Assembly: GCF_029581275.1 (NCBI RefSeq)
Contig: NZ_CP120742.1
Coordinates: 1,338,501-1,402,500, forward strand
Direction: 5' to 3'
Source of the DNA: Micromonospora sp. WMMD1155
GTDB taxonomy: Bacteria > Actinomycetota > Actinomycetes > Mycobacteriales > Micromonosporaceae
Length of the DNA stretch: 64,000 nucleotides
Position 1 is the first letter of the stretch. Each line of letters opens with the position of its first letter. A model generated the notes under the pieces. The model worked only from the letters and a program-made list of their open reading frames with translations, did no database searches and was not told where the DNA came from. Shown here piece after piece: positions 1 to 8,038 of this stretch. The position numbers were made by a program, and so were the translations under genes.

Positions 1-566
1 GCGCCCACACCATCGGTCTGCGCGCCACCGACTCGCGCGCCTCCGCCACCGGCCCGCGCTACCGGCTGTGCCGTGCCGACCAGGAACAACAGCACCATGA
101 CGGAGCTGAGCAGCCACGCCACCCAGTCGCCCCGCCAGACCAGGTCGACGGTGTCCCCCACCGCGTGCACTGCCGCGTTGACCGCGAAACCCAACGCCAG
201 CCCCGGAACCGGACGGTCGGTGTCGGCGGCGACGCCGACCAGCCAGACCAACCCGGCGAGCAGCCCGGCGGTGGCCAACCAGAGCTGCGTACGCCCGCCC
301 GGCGCGGCGGTGAGTGCCAGCCGGGCGACGGCGAGCGCGACGGCGGCGGCGACGGTGACCGGGCGGGCGCCGACCCGGCGGACCACTGCGGGTGCGCCCA
401 GCGCCAGCACGAACCAGCCGAGGGCGAACGCACCCATCAACTCGGCCGGGGTGGACGCCGCCTGGCCGAAGATGGTGATGATGCCGGGCAGCCAGACCCG
501 CAGCACGTCGATGAGGAGGATGACGCCCAGCGCGAGCGTCCCGGTGGTGAGCTGGCGATAGCGCAC
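1..566 (-). CDS. Polytopic membrane protein, 3' end cut by the window edge
   Basis: An open minus-strand frame runs from a GTG at 566 off the left edge, giving about 188 residues of a hydrophobic protein that begins VRYRQLTTGTLALGVILLID. Several membrane segments are visible (residues about 8-30, 45-65, 80-100, 105-125, 155-175), separated by short Arg-rich or Asp-rich loops. A strong hairpin terminator (661-696) separates it from hup upstream, so it has its own promoter. The sequence resembles the membrane N-terminus of actinobacterial proteins that carry an endonuclease/exonuclease/phosphatase domain further on, but that part would lie outside the window, so this is only a suggestion. The start is uncertain because no clear ribosome site precedes the GTG. 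Other frames here are shadows. Confidence 0.6.
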   Translation of the reverse strand, partial: MRYRQLTTGTLALGVILLIDVLRVWLPGIITIFGQAASTPAELMGAFALGWFVLALGAPAVVRRVGARPVTVAAAVALAVARLALTAAPGGRTQLWLATAGLLAGLVWLVGVAADTDRPVPGLALGFAVNAAVHAVGDTVDLVWRGDWVAWLLSSVMVLLFLVGTAQPVARAGGGGARVGGAQTDGVG

Positions 567-660
567 CGGCGCCCCATTTCCCGTCGACGGGCCGGCGGAG
601 GGGGAGCCGGCACGGCGATTCTGCGCGAGCGGACCGGACGGGTCAACGGCCCGCGTACGC

Positions 661-696
661 CGAAAGGGCGCCCACCAACCGGTGGACGCCCTTTCG
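661..696 (-). terminator. Hairpin terminator downstream of hup
   Basis: The arms CGAAAGGGCG (661-670) and CGCCCTTTCG (687-696) are perfectly complementary, and the inner bases CCACC/GGTGG extend the stem around a 4-base loop. It lies 14 bases past the hup stop codon and before the membrane protein gene, so it most likely ends hup transcription. Confidence 0.8.
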
Positions 697-709
697 GTGG
701 TGGGTCGGG

Positions 710-1381
710 TCAGCGCTTGCCGGCCGCCTTCTTGGCCGGGGCCTTCTTGGCCGGGGCCTTCTTCGCCGGCGCCTTCTTCGCCGCCGTGCTCTTGCTCGCC
801 GCCGCGGTGGTCTTCTTCGCCGTGGTCGACTTGGTCGCCGCGGTGGTCTTCTTCGCCGCGGCGGTCTTCTTGCTGGCGGCGGTCTTGGTCGCCGTGGTGC
901 TCTTGCTCGCCTTGGCCGGGGCGGTCTTCTTGCCGGCGGCCGTCTTGGTCGCCGTGGCGGTCTTGCTCGCCTTGGCCGGGGCGGTCTTCTTGCCGGCGGC
1001 CGTCTTGGCCGCCGTCGCCTTGGCGCCGGTCGCCTTGGTGCCCGTGGCCTTGGCCGTGGCGGTGCTGGTGGCGGTCTTCTTCGTCGCCACCGTGGCCTTC
1101 GGCACCTTGCCGCTGGCCACCATCTCCTTGAACCCGGCGCCGGGGCGGAAGGTCGGGACTGACGTCTTCTTGACCTTCACCGCCTCGCCGGTACGCGGGT
1201 TGCGCGCTGTTCGTGCGCCACGCACACGCTTTTCGAATGCTCCGAATCCGGTGATCGCCACCTTCTCGCCCTTGGTGACCGCCGCCTGGACCTCGGTGAG
1301 GACCGCGTCGAGCGCGGCCGTCGCCATCTTCCGGTCCCCCAGGCGAACGGCGAGCGCCTCGATGAGCTCGGCCTTGTTCAC
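710..1381 (-). CDS. hup: HU-family nucleoid protein with long Lys/Ala/Pro tail
   Basis: This is a 223-residue DNA-binding histone-like protein. Residues 1-90 form a complete HU domain, beginning [18 protein letters not shown] and containing the DNA-arm signature around [14 protein letters not shown]. From about residue 95 the protein turns into a low-complexity tail of repeated KKT, KKAPAK and KSTTA blocks, like the HupB/HupS proteins of mycobacteria and streptomycetes, whose tails resemble histone H1. I chose the GTG at 1381 because GGAGG lies 5 bases upstream and the HU domain starts there; the frame is open further upstream but shows no homology. It compacts DNA in the nucleoid. The repetitive tail makes length variation between strains likely. 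Confidence 0.95.
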   Translation of the reverse strand: MNKAELIEALAVRLGDRKMATAALDAVLTEVQAAVTKGEKVAITGFGAFEKRVRGARTARNPRTGEAVKVKKTSVPTFRPGAGFKEMVASGKVPKATVATKKTATSTATAKATGTKATGAKATAAKTAAGKKTAPAKASKTATATKTAAGKKTAPAKASKSTTATKTAASKKTAAAKKTTAATKSTTAKKTTAAASKSTAAKKAPAKKAPAKKAPAKKAAGKR

Positions 1382-1553
1382 GACTTCCTCCCGATTGTGC
1401 AACTGACTCGACGCGAGCCATTCTGCGCGCACGTTATGCCCTGTGCTGCCTAGACACAAACATTCGGTAGAAAAAAGCCCTTGTGTCGCAACGGATTCAC
1501 CCCCACCGGTTGGACCGATGGGGGTGGAATCCGCTGTGCGAGCAGGCGTACGG

Positions 1554-2141
1554 CTATGCCACGGAGGGCAGGAACGGCAGTCGGCGCGCCTCGTACGAGT
1601 CGATGTCGGCGGCGTGGCGGAGGGTTAGTCCAATGTCATCGAGGCCCTCCAGCAACCGCCAACGACTGAAGTCGTCCAGCGGGAACGACCAGCTGGCCTC
1701 GCCCGCCCGGAGCTGCCGGGCGGTCAGATCGACGGTCACCGGAGTGGTCGGATCCGACTCCACCAGGTCCCACAACTCTTCGACGGCTTTCAATTCCAAC
1801 TCGACCGGCAACAGGCCCTCCTTGAGGGCGTTGCCCCGGAAGATGTCGCCGAAGCGGGGAGCCACCACCGCGCGGAAGCCCCAGTCCCGCAGTGCCCAGA
1901 CCGCGTGTTCCCGGGAGGAGCCGGTGCCGAACTCCGGGCCGGCGATGAGGATCGACGCCCCGGAATAGTTCTCATCGTTGAGTACGAATGTCGGATCTTC
2001 CCGCCAGGCGCTGAACAGCCCGTCGGCGAAGCCCGTCCGGGTCACCCGCTTGAGGTACACGGCGGGGATGATCTGGTCGGTATCCACGTTGGACCGGCGC
2101 AGCGGCACGGCGGTGCCGGTGTGGGTGGTGAACTTGTCCAT
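1554..2141 (-). CDS. leuD: 3-isopropylmalate dehydratase small subunit
   Basis: LeuD, 195 residues, is the swivel-domain subunit that pairs with LeuC to convert 2-isopropylmalate to 3-isopropylmalate in leucine synthesis in the cytoplasm. The sequence contains the family blocks [16 protein letters not shown] near residue 18, [17 protein letters not shown] near 67 and [12 protein letters not shown] near 100. The length is typical of bacterial LeuD. It starts 15 bases after the leuC stop codon, so the two are one transcript reading leuC then leuD. Confidence 0.97.
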   Translation of the reverse strand: MDKFTTHTGTAVPLRRSNVDTDQIIPAVYLKRVTRTGFADGLFSAWREDPTFVLNDENYSGASILIAGPEFGTGSSREHAVWALRDWGFRAVVAPRFGDIFRGNALKEGLLPVELELKAVEELWDLVESDPTTPVTVDLTARQLRAGEASWSFPLDDFSRWRLLEGLDDIGLTLRHAADIDSYEARRLPFLPSVA

Positions 2142-2156
2142 CTCCTGGCGTCCCTT

Positions 2157-3602
2157 CTACAGGTCGGCGGGGGCGGCCAGCCGACCGACCACGGCGGTGG
2201 CGGCGGCGACCGGCGGGGAAACCAGGTGGGTACGCCCACCCCGGCCCTGACGGCCCTCGAAGTTGCGGTTCGAGGTGGAGGCGGAACGCTCGCCCGGCTT
2301 CAACGTGTCGGGGTTCATCCCCAGACACATGGAGCAGCCCGCGAACCGCCACTCGGCCCCGGCGTCGGTGAAGACCTTGTCCAACCCCTCGACCTCGGCG
2401 GCCTCCCGCACGGCGGCGGAACCGGGCACCACGAGCATCCGAACGCCGTCGGCGACCCGGTGGCCGCGCAACACGTCGGCGGCGGCCCGCAGGTCCTCCA
2501 GGCGCCCGTTGGTGCAGGAGCCCACGAAGACCACGTCGATCGGCAGCTCCCGCAGCGGGGTGCCGGGACGCAGGTCCATGTACTCCAGGGCGCGGCGCGC
2601 GGCGGCCCGCTCCGAATCGGTGACGAACTCCTCCGGATCCGGCACCGGCGCGCTCAGCGGCGCACCCTGCCCGGGGTTGGTGCCCCAGGTGACGAACGGG
2701 GTCACCTGACCGGCGTCCAGCGTCACCTCGGCGTCGAAGCGCGCGCCCTCGTCGGTGGGCAGCGTCCGCCACCACTTGAGCGCCGCGTCCCAGTCCGCGC
2801 CCTGAGGCGCGTTCGGACGACCCTTGAGGTACGCGAAGGTCGTCTCGTCCGGCGCGATCATGCCGGCCTTGGCGCCCCACTCGATGGACATGTTGGCGAT
2901 GGTCATCCGCCCCTCCATGGAGAGGGCCCGGATCGCCGCGCCGCGGTACTCGACGATGTGCCCGCGCCCACCGCCGGTGCCGACCTGGGCGATCAGCGCG
3001 AGCACCAGGTCCTTGGCGGTGACGCCGGGGGCGAGGCGGCCGGTCACGTTCACGGCCATCGTCTTCGGCCGGCTCTGCGGCAGCGTCTGGGTGGCCAGTA
3101 CGTGCTCCACCTCACTGGTGCCGATGCCGAAGGCGAGCGCGCCGAAAGCGCCGTGGGTGGCGGTGTGCGAGTCGCCGCAGACGATCGTCATGCCCGGCTG
3201 GGTGACACCGAGCTGCGGGCCGATCACGTGCACGATGCCCTGGTTGTCGTCACCGAGCGGGTGCAGGCGCACCCCGAACTCGGCGCAGTTACGGCGCAGC
3301 GTCTCGATCTGCGTACGCGACGTGGGGTCCGCGATGGTGAGCAGGTCACCACGGCGGAGGCGGAACGCCGGGTCGGCGTACCCGGTCGGGGTGTTGTGGT
3401 CCTCGGTCGCGAGGGTCAGGTCGGTACGACGCACCCGGCGCCCGGCGAGCCGCAGCCCGTCGAACGCCTGCGGGCTGGTCACCTCGTGCAGCAGGTGCAG
3501 GTCGATGAAGAGCAGGTCCGGCTCACCGGCGGCGGACCGTACGACGTGCGCGTCCCAGACCTTCTCGGCCAGGGTCCTCGGCTGAGGAGTGACTCCCACC
3601 AT
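2157..3602 (-). CDS. leuC: 3-isopropylmalate dehydratase large subunit
   Basis: LeuC, 481 residues, is the [4Fe-4S] aconitase-type subunit of isopropylmalate isomerase. Iron-sulfur ligands are visible as the Cys of VGSCTNGR and the CxxC of [11 protein letters not shown]. Substrate-binding blocks include [20 protein letters not shown] and the N-terminal [17 protein letters not shown]. Length is normal for the family. It is divergent from an IclR-type regulator 37 bases away, the arrangement in which NdgR (Streptomyces) and LtbR (Corynebacterium) control leuCD. Confidence 0.97.
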   Translation of the reverse strand: MVGVTPQPRTLAEKVWDAHVVRSAAGEPDLLFIDLHLLHEVTSPQAFDGLRLAGRRVRRTDLTLATEDHNTPTGYADPAFRLRRGDLLTIADPTSRTQIETLRRNCAEFGVRLHPLGDDNQGIVHVIGPQLGVTQPGMTIVCGDSHTATHGAFGALAFGIGTSEVEHVLATQTLPQSRPKTMAVNVTGRLAPGVTAKDLVLALIAQVGTGGGRGHIVEYRGAAIRALSMEGRMTIANMSIEWGAKAGMIAPDETTFAYLKGRPNAPQGADWDAALKWWRTLPTDEGARFDAEVTLDAGQVTPFVTWGTNPGQGAPLSAPVPDPEEFVTDSERAAARRALEYMDLRPGTPLRELPIDVVFVGSCTNGRLEDLRAAADVLRGHRVADGVRMLVVPGSAAVREAAEVEGLDKVFTDAGAEWRFAGCSMCLGMNPDTLKPGERSASTSNRNFEGRQGRGGRTHLVSPPVAAATAVVGRLAAPADL

Positions 3603-3639
3603 CTGGACATCCTAAATTCTGGGAGGTAAGTTTCGACTT
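3603..3639. promoter_or_regulatory. Short divergent leuC / IclR-regulator control region
   Basis: Only 37 bases separate the leuC start from the regulator start, so both promoters and any operator must overlap. The core is AT-richer than its surroundings (CCTAAATTCTGGGAGGTAAG). From the known LtbR/NdgR systems the regulator is expected to bind here and repress leuCD; the exact site is not resolvable by eye. Confidence 0.55.
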
Positions 3640-4338
3640 GTGGGACACAGTATGAGCGGTGTCGGCGTTCTCGACAAGGCGGTGGTCATCCTGGCCGCCT
3701 GTGTCGACGGCGCCAGCCTGGCCGAACTCGTTGAACGCACCAAGCTGCCCCGAGCCACCGCACACCGGCTGGCGCAGGCTCTGGAGATCCACCGGATGCT
3801 GGTCCGGGACACCCAGGGCCGATGGCGACCGGGCCCCCGGCTGGGCGAGCTGGCCAACGCGGCGCCGGACGTCCTGCTGACCGCCGCCGAGCCCCTGCTC
3901 GCCGCGTTGCGCGACGCCACGGGCGAGAGCGCCCAGCTCTACCTGCGGCGCGCGGACGAGCGGATCTGCGTGGCGGCGGCAGAGCGGGCCAGCGGCCTGC
4001 GGGACACCGTCCCGGTGGGCTCGGTGCTGCCGATGACGGCCGGCTCCGCGGCGCAGATCCTGCTGGCCTGGGAGCCGCCGGAGGCGGTGATGCCGCTGCT
4101 GCCGCGCAGCAAGTTCACCGGCCGGACCCTCGCCGAGGTACGCCGCCGAGGCTGGGCGCAGAGCGTCGCCGAGCGGGAGGCCGGTGTGGCGAGCGTCTCC
4201 GCCCCGATCCGCGACCGCACCGGTCGGGTGATCGCCTCGGTCAGCATCTCCGGCCCGATCGAGCGCCTGGGCCGCCGCCCCGGCGAGCGCCACGCCATGG
4301 CCGTGGTGCGAGCCGGCCAACGCCTGTCCGGCCTCTAA
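3640..4338 (+). CDS. ndgR: IclR-family regulator, NdgR/LtbR type
   Basis: This 232-residue regulator has an N-terminal winged helix (GVLDKAVVILAACVDGASLAELVERT..PRATAHRLAQAL) followed by an IclR ligand-binding domain (GLRDTVPVGSVLPMTAGSAAQILLAW; SVSAPIRDRTGRVIASVSISGP). NdgR of Streptomyces and LtbR of Corynebacterium have the same size and the same position divergent from leuCD, where they control leucine and other amino acid genes. The start could be the GTG at 3640 or the ATG at 3652; GGGAGG at 3620-3625 sits far from both, so a leaderless or weakly led start is possible. Orthology is inferred from sequence style and context. Confidence 0.9.
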   Translation: MGHSMSGVGVLDKAVVILAACVDGASLAELVERTKLPRATAHRLAQALEIHRMLVRDTQGRWRPGPRLGELANAAPDVLLTAAEPLLAALRDATGESAQLYLRRADERICVAAAERASGLRDTVPVGSVLPMTAGSAAQILLAWEPPEAVMPLLPRSKFTGRTLAEVRRRGWAQSVAEREAGVASVSAPIRDRTGRVIASVSISGPIERLGRRPGERHAMAVVRAGQRLSGL

Positions 4339-4344
4339 CCTCCC

Positions 4345-4420
4345 GCACCCCCGCACCCCCGCACCCCCGCACCCCCGCACCCCCGCACCCCCGCACCCCC
4401 GCACCCCGGACCCCCGCACC
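4345..4420. repeat. Octamer tandem array (GCACCCCC), 7 units plus partial
   Basis: Seven perfect GCACCCCC units run from 4345 to 4400, followed by a degenerate unit and ending GCACC directly against AAGATCCGCGCAAC. Two other arrays of 8-bp period in this window (14822-14893, 54522-54547) abut the same motif. It starts 6 bases after the ndgR stop codon. No gene is supported here. Confidence 0.9.
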
Positions 4421-4497
4421 AAGATCCGCGCAACTTCCCCGATGTTGCTGCCTCCGACGCGCGGGAGACAGCAACATCCCCGATGTTGCTGTCTCCC
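4421..4497. repeat. REP-like hairpin element, copy 1
   Basis: The element begins AAGATCCGCGCAAC (4421-4434). An inner arm GATGTTGCTGCCTCC (4441-4455) pairs with GGGAGACAGCAACATC (4463-4478), which in turn is perfectly complementary over 16 bases to 4482-4497, giving two mutually exclusive hairpins. The right outer arm seen in copy 2 (GTTGCGCGGATCTT) is missing here. Related copies are at 14744-14821 and 54548-55780. Confidence 0.8.
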
Positions 4498-4516
4498 AGC
4501 GCAGGGACCCCGCCTC

Positions 4517-4585
4517 CTCTGGTGATCAAGAGGTCTGCGTCACGACACGCCGGAAGCGGTGACGCAATCCTCTTGATCACCGAGA
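4517..4585. repeat. Long imperfect palindrome
   Basis: GGTGATCAAGAGG (4521-4533) pairs with CCTCTTGATCACC (4569-4581), GCGTCAC (4537-4543) pairs with GTGACGC (4559-4565), and CTCT/AGAG extend the ends. It lies between ndgR and the tRNA block and may act as a bidirectional terminator or be a non-autonomous repeat. Confidence 0.75.
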
Positions 4586-4613
4586 GCGGGGGGCGGGGCG
4601 GGGACATGAGGAA

Positions 4614-4643
4614 AGGCTCGCCTCGCGGGAGCGAGACGAGCCT
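4614..4643 (-). terminator. Terminator of the distal tRNA-Glu
   Basis: The stem AGGCTCG-C-CTCGC with loop GGGA and GCGAG-A-CGAGCCT lies 7 bases beyond the 3' end of the tRNA at 4651. It is the natural terminator for the minus-strand tRNA transcript. Confidence 0.85.
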
Positions 4644-4650
4644 GTGGTTG

Positions 4651-4723
4651 TAGCCCCGACCGGATTCGAACCGGCGCTACCGCCTTGAGAGGGCGGCGTC
4701 CTGGGCCGCTAGACGACGGGGCC
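4651..4723 (-). tRNA. tRNA-Glu (anticodon CTC)
   Basis: Read on the minus strand this 73-base gene folds as a cloverleaf: acceptor GGCCCCG paired with CGGGGCT, anticodon stem CCGCC/GGCGG with loop CTCTCAA (anticodon CTC), and T-arm with GGTTCGAATCC. CCA is not encoded. It is identical to the copy at 5035-5107. Confidence 0.97.
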
Positions 4724-4995
4724 AGAACTTCGTGCGTTCACCACCCTCGCGGGCGGTGCGGCAGTAGTCTAACGGCACCGCCCGCGGGCGCGAGAACGGG
4801 GTCCGGGCTCGCCGGGTCGGGCGCCGCGCCAGGAACGGCAGCACGTGGGGCGGCGCCGCTCAGATCAACTCGCGTTTCATGAAATCGGCCTGTCAGAGCG
4901 CGCAGGACACCACGGTCTCAGGAATTCCGAGTCGATCAAGCCGCCCAGTCGATCAAGCCGGCGGGCTGCGGGGCGAGCATGAGCACACACACGAA
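4724..4995. other. Spacer between the two tRNA-Glu genes
   Basis: No convincing coding frame is present. An 11-bp inverted repeat, GCGGGCGGTGC (4749-4759) with GCACCGCCCGC (4775-4785), lies just upstream of the distal tRNA. The 15-base block AGTCGATCAAGCCG occurs twice near 4928 and 4946. The sequence upstream of both Glu tRNAs shares CCACCCTCGCGGGCGG, consistent with tandem duplication of the tRNA with its flank. Confidence 0.6.
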
Positions 4996-5026
4996 ACAGC
5001 CCGCCTCACCAGGTGAGACGGGCTGT
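4996..5026 (-). terminator. Terminator of the proximal tRNA-Glu
   Basis: ACAGCCCG-C-CTCAC, loop CAG, GTGAG-A-CGGGCTGT forms a strong stem 8 bases past the tRNA at 5035-5107, in the same geometry as the terminator of the other Glu tRNA. Confidence 0.85.
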
Positions 5027-5034
5027 GCACAATG

Positions 5035-5107
5035 TAGCCCCGACCGGATTCGAACCGGCGCTACCGCCTTGAGAGGGCGGCGTCCTGGGCCGCTAGACGA
5101 CGGGGCC
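5035..5107 (-). tRNA. tRNA-Glu (anticodon CTC), second identical copy
   Basis: The 73-base sequence is identical to the tRNA at 4651-4723, with anticodon loop CTCTCAA and T-loop GGTTCGAATCC. It has its own terminator at 4996-5026. The pair looks like a tandem gene duplication with a unit of 384 bases. Confidence 0.97.
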
Positions 5108-5168
5108 AGAACAACTTTCGCTCCCCCACCCTCGCGGGCGGAGGAGCTGCACTCTACCAGAGACCACT

Positions 5169-5190
5169 CTCCGCCCCCGGAAGGGCGGAG
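5169..5190 (-). terminator. Terminator downstream of tRNA-Gln
   Basis: CTCCGCCC (5169-5176) pairs perfectly with GGGCGGAG (5183-5190) around a CCGGAA loop. It lies about 50 bases past the 3' end of tRNA-Gln and upstream of tRNA-Glu. Confidence 0.7.
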
Positions 5191-5241
5191 CCGAACTCCG
5201 TCAGAATCCAGCGTCTGAAATTCTTACGAATTCCAGCAGCG

Positions 5242-5313
5242 CTGGGGTACCAGGACTCGAACCTAGACTAACTGAACCAGAATCAGTCGGGCTGCCAATT
5301 ACCCCATACCCCA
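5242..5313 (-). tRNA. tRNA-Gln (anticodon CTG)
   Basis: On the minus strand the gene starts TGGGGTATGG and ends TACCCCAG with the Gln-typical discriminator G. The anticodon stem ACTGA/TCAGT encloses the loop TTCTGGT, giving anticodon CTG. The T-arm contains GGTTCGAGTCC. It heads the Gln-Glu-Glu tRNA run. Confidence 0.96.
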
Positions 5314-5421
5314 TTGGCCCCTTGCGGCGCCGGGAGTGAACTTTACCCTCCCGGTGCCAGCAGGCCAAATCGGATCCCCCCGAACCACCTCTGAGCTGCG
5401 GAAACAGGGGCATCCAGCGAA

Positions 5422-6225
5422 TCAGGCGACGGGAACCACCGGGTTGGTCAGCTCGCCGATGCCGTCGATCCGCACGGTGACCGTATCCCCCTCGACGAGC
5501 GGGCTAACCCCGGCCGGAGTGCCGGTGAGAACGACATCGCCGGGCAGCAGAGTCATCACGTGCGAGATGTACGACACCAGGCCCGGTACGTCGAAGACCA
5601 TGTCCTTCGTCCGGCCGAGCTGGCGTACCTCCATCTCCTCCGGGTTGCGACCCACCTCGCACCGGATCTCCAGGTCGGAGACGTCCAGACCGGTGGTGAT
5701 CCACGGACCGATCGGGCAGAACGAGTCGAAGCCCTTGGCCCGGGTCCACTGCCCGTCCGAGCGCTGGAGGTCCCGCGCGGTGACGTCGTTGGCGCAGGTG
5801 TAGCCGAAGATCGCGCGTTCGGCGGCGGCCCGGTCGGCGCGGCGCGCGCCCGGCGCCCCGATCACGACAGCGAGTTCCGCCTCGTGCTCCACCTGCTTGG
5901 AGAAGATCGGCAGCCGGATGGCGTCCCGGGGGCCGATCACCGAGGTGGACGGCTTGAGGAACAGCAGCGGCTCCTTGGGCACGTCGTTGCCGAGCTCGGC
6001 GGCGTGGTCGGCGTAGTTTCGGCCGACACAGACGACCTTGCTGGGCAGGATCGGCGAGAGCAGCCGAACGTCGGAGAGGGCCCAACGGGCCCCACTGAAG
6101 GAGAGTTTGCCGAACGGGTGCCCCTCGATCTCGGCGATGGTCAGGCCCTGCGGCCCGGCCTCCGGTTCGCCTTCGACGGCACCGAACGACATTCCCTTGG
6201 CATGGGCGAAACGAGCGATACGCAC
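5422..6225 (-). CDS. Fumarylacetoacetate hydrolase family enzyme
   Basis: This 267-residue cytosolic protein has the two-part structure of the FAH superfamily: an N-terminal cap (residues 1-58) and a catalytic core. The core shows VVCVGRNYADHAAELG (64-79), the metal-binding E-x-E at E115/E117 in VEHEAELAVVIG, and TGTPAGVSPLVEGDTV near the C-terminus. Such proteins are variously acylpyruvases, oxaloacetate tautomerases/decarboxylases or dehydratases, and the substrate cannot be told from sequence alone. The ATG start is upstream-bounded by the divergent gene at 6400. It follows the tRNA block but shows no functional link to it. Confidence 0.93.
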   Translation of the reverse strand: MRIARFAHAKGMSFGAVEGEPEAGPQGLTIAEIEGHPFGKLSFSGARWALSDVRLLSPILPSKVVCVGRNYADHAAELGNDVPKEPLLFLKPSTSVIGPRDAIRLPIFSKQVEHEAELAVVIGAPGARRADRAAAERAIFGYTCANDVTARDLQRSDGQWTRAKGFDSFCPIGPWITTGLDVSDLEIRCEVGRNPEEMEVRQLGRTKDMVFDVPGLVSYISHVMTLLPGDVVLTGTPAGVSPLVEGDTVTVRIDGIGELTNPVVPVA

Positions 6226-6399
6226 CCGGCCAATCTAGCCCCGCCGACACCTCGACCGGCCACTACCGGCAGTGGGATGTGCTCAACCCGTCACCGCGCG
6301 GCACCCTATCGGAGCAGGAGGTGAGCGGGGCGGTCTTCCGGACTTCGTACCCGCACGGATGCGGCGCGCCCCTACCGTCGGCTCCGGAGGTTCGTTCGT

Positions 6400-8004
6400 A
6401 TGCCTGCATCGACACGACACCACAGGGCCCTCGCAGTGTTCGTGCACTGCCTCGGCATCCTCGCCGCTGTGCCGGCCCTGCCGGTCGCGACGCCGGAGGC
6501 GGCGGCCACGCCACGACCACCGGCCGCCACGTCACCACCGACGTCCAGCGTGCCAGCACCAACGGCAGGGCCACTACCGACGGCGGCGCCACGATCCACT
6601 GCCGCGCCGCGATCAACGGCCGGGACGCCGCCACCAGCGGCGGCCACACCGCGACCACGGGCCGGCGCGCCACGGCTGACCACGGCGGTGCCGCCCGGTG
6701 CCGCGACGCCACGACCGAGCGCCGCACGGCCACCGACGGAGACGTCCACCACACGGACCCCGGCCACCACCCGGCCACCGGCCGCGATGGTCGCCATGGT
6801 GACCGAGCCCACCCCACCGTCGGCGCCTCCGGCGATGGCACCACCCACCCGGGCACCGGCGTCGGCGCCGCCGCAACAGGTCACCGTCGCGGTCGCGCCG
6901 GAGAACAGCCCGGCGCCGAGGTACCGGATCCATGTCCGCAACGTGGGCAACGCGCCGGTGGAGACCACCGTGCGCCAGGAACTGCCACCCGGCTCGTCGC
7001 CGACCGCGATCAGCGGCGGCGGCCGATCCACCCGGGCCGGCGGTTCCACGAGCGAGGTGACCTGGCGGTTGAGGCTGCCGGCACACAGTTCCACCACTCT
7101 GGGTACGGCGTTCGCCGCGACCGCGCCCGGCCAACCACTCACCGCCCCGGCGTGTGCGTTCACCAGCGACGGCACCCGGCCGTACGACTGCGCCACGGCC
7201 ACCTGGAAGGCGGCGGCGGCACCGCCGGCCGAGGTCACCGAGGCACCACCCTGGCGGCGGTACCCGGTGTTGCTCGCCGGGTTGGCGGTCCTGCTGCTGA
7301 TCAGCGCGGCCCTGGTGTGGGTGTGGCGACGTCGACGCGGGCGCGGGCGTCGGGTGACGGCCGCCGCGCTGGCCGGTGGCGGCGGGCCGACCGGTGGACG
7401 GGGGACGATCTATCCACGGCCGGCGACGCCGGGGCCGACGAGGCGTCGGCGTACCCCACCGGTCTGGTTGTTGGTGGGCGCCGCCGTCGCGGTGCTGGCC
7501 GGTGTCGTCGGCACCGCCGGGTGGACCGCGACCCGGCAGGTCTCGCAGATCGACACCCAGAAGCAGCCGACCAGCGGTGCGTGGATGGGCACCGGGGTCA
7601 CCGGTCCGGTGGGCGTGCCGCTGCGGGAGTCGGCGTTCGAGTTCACCGTGTACCGGATGACCTGCGGCGCGCCCGGCTCCGCCGGAAAGACCGACGGCGG
7701 TGCGGCACCGGCCAACGGCCGCCGCTGCCAGGCCACCGTGGGCGTGCGCAACGTCACCGGCGACCACCAGCCCTGGCACAGCCAACTGCAACGGGCGTAC
7801 CTGCCCGGTGGGCGTTGGGTGACCACCGACGAGCCGGCCACCCGGGCGGCCAACCTGGGGCGGGACGTCTTCGCCGCCCCGATGGCGGCGGGCACCCGGA
7901 TGGTGCTCCCGCTGGTCTTCACCGTCGACGGTCGAGACCCACCCCGGCAGTTGGAGTTGCGCAGCGGCGTGTTCTCCGCCGGGGTTCGGGTGCAGATGCC
8001 CTGA
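6400..8004 (+). CDS. Secreted/membrane Pro-Thr-rich protein with two TM segments
   Basis: The protein has 534 residues. A signal-like hydrophobic stretch (about 10-28) is followed by a long Ala/Pro/Thr-rich linker (30-160). Residues about 165-270 contain a DUF11-like extracytoplasmic repeat (APRYRIHVRNVGNAPVETTV). A membrane segment follows at about 287-308 (PVLLAGLAVLLLISAALVWV) with an Arg-rich cytoplasmic loop, a second membrane segment at about 354-374, and a C-terminal domain (VGVPLRESAFEFTVYRMTCG) resembling DUF4352-type surface domains. I do not recognise a specific function; a cell-envelope role is likely. It ends 34 bases before the interrupted gene at 8039, so the two could be cotranscribed. 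Confidence 0.8.
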   Translation: MPASTRHHRALAVFVHCLGILAAVPALPVATPEAAATPRPPAATSPPTSSVPAPTAGPLPTAAPRSTAAPRSTAGTPPPAAATPRPRAGAPRLTTAVPPGAATPRPSAARPPTETSTTRTPATTRPPAAMVAMVTEPTPPSAPPAMAPPTRAPASAPPQQVTVAVAPENSPAPRYRIHVRNVGNAPVETTVRQELPPGSSPTAISGGGRSTRAGGSTSEVTWRLRLPAHSSTTLGTAFAATAPGQPLTAPACAFTSDGTRPYDCATATWKAAAAPPAEVTEAPPWRRYPVLLAGLAVLLLISAALVWVWRRRRGRGRRVTAAALAGGGGPTGGRGTIYPRPATPGPTRRRRTPPVWLLVGAAVAVLAGVVGTAGWTATRQVSQIDTQKQPTSGAWMGTGVTGPVGVPLRESAFEFTVYRMTCGAPGSAGKTDGGAAPANGRRCQATVGVRNVTGDHQPWHSQLQRAYLPGGRWVTTDEPATRAANLGRDVFAAPMAAGTRMVLPLVFTVDGRDPPRQLELRSGVFSAGVRVQMP

Positions 8005-8038
8005 CCGGTGCGCGGGCGGCGGTCGTACCCTGGGGTGC

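Noticed and set aside
165..1406. Long plus-strand frame of 413 codons across the hup gene
   Set aside because: It is the antisense shadow of hup; the Lys/Ala-rich tail read backwards gives the long Ala/Val/Phe run. hup has a clear domain and ribosome site.
1905..3629. Plus-strand frame of 574 codons opposite leuCD
   Set aside because: Antisense shadow of leuC/leuD with GC-rich low-information sequence (repeated HGGGG, RRVR) and no homology.
4345..4497. CRISPR array
   Set aside because: The 8-bp period without spacers and the single hairpin do not form repeat-spacer units; no cas genes are in the window.
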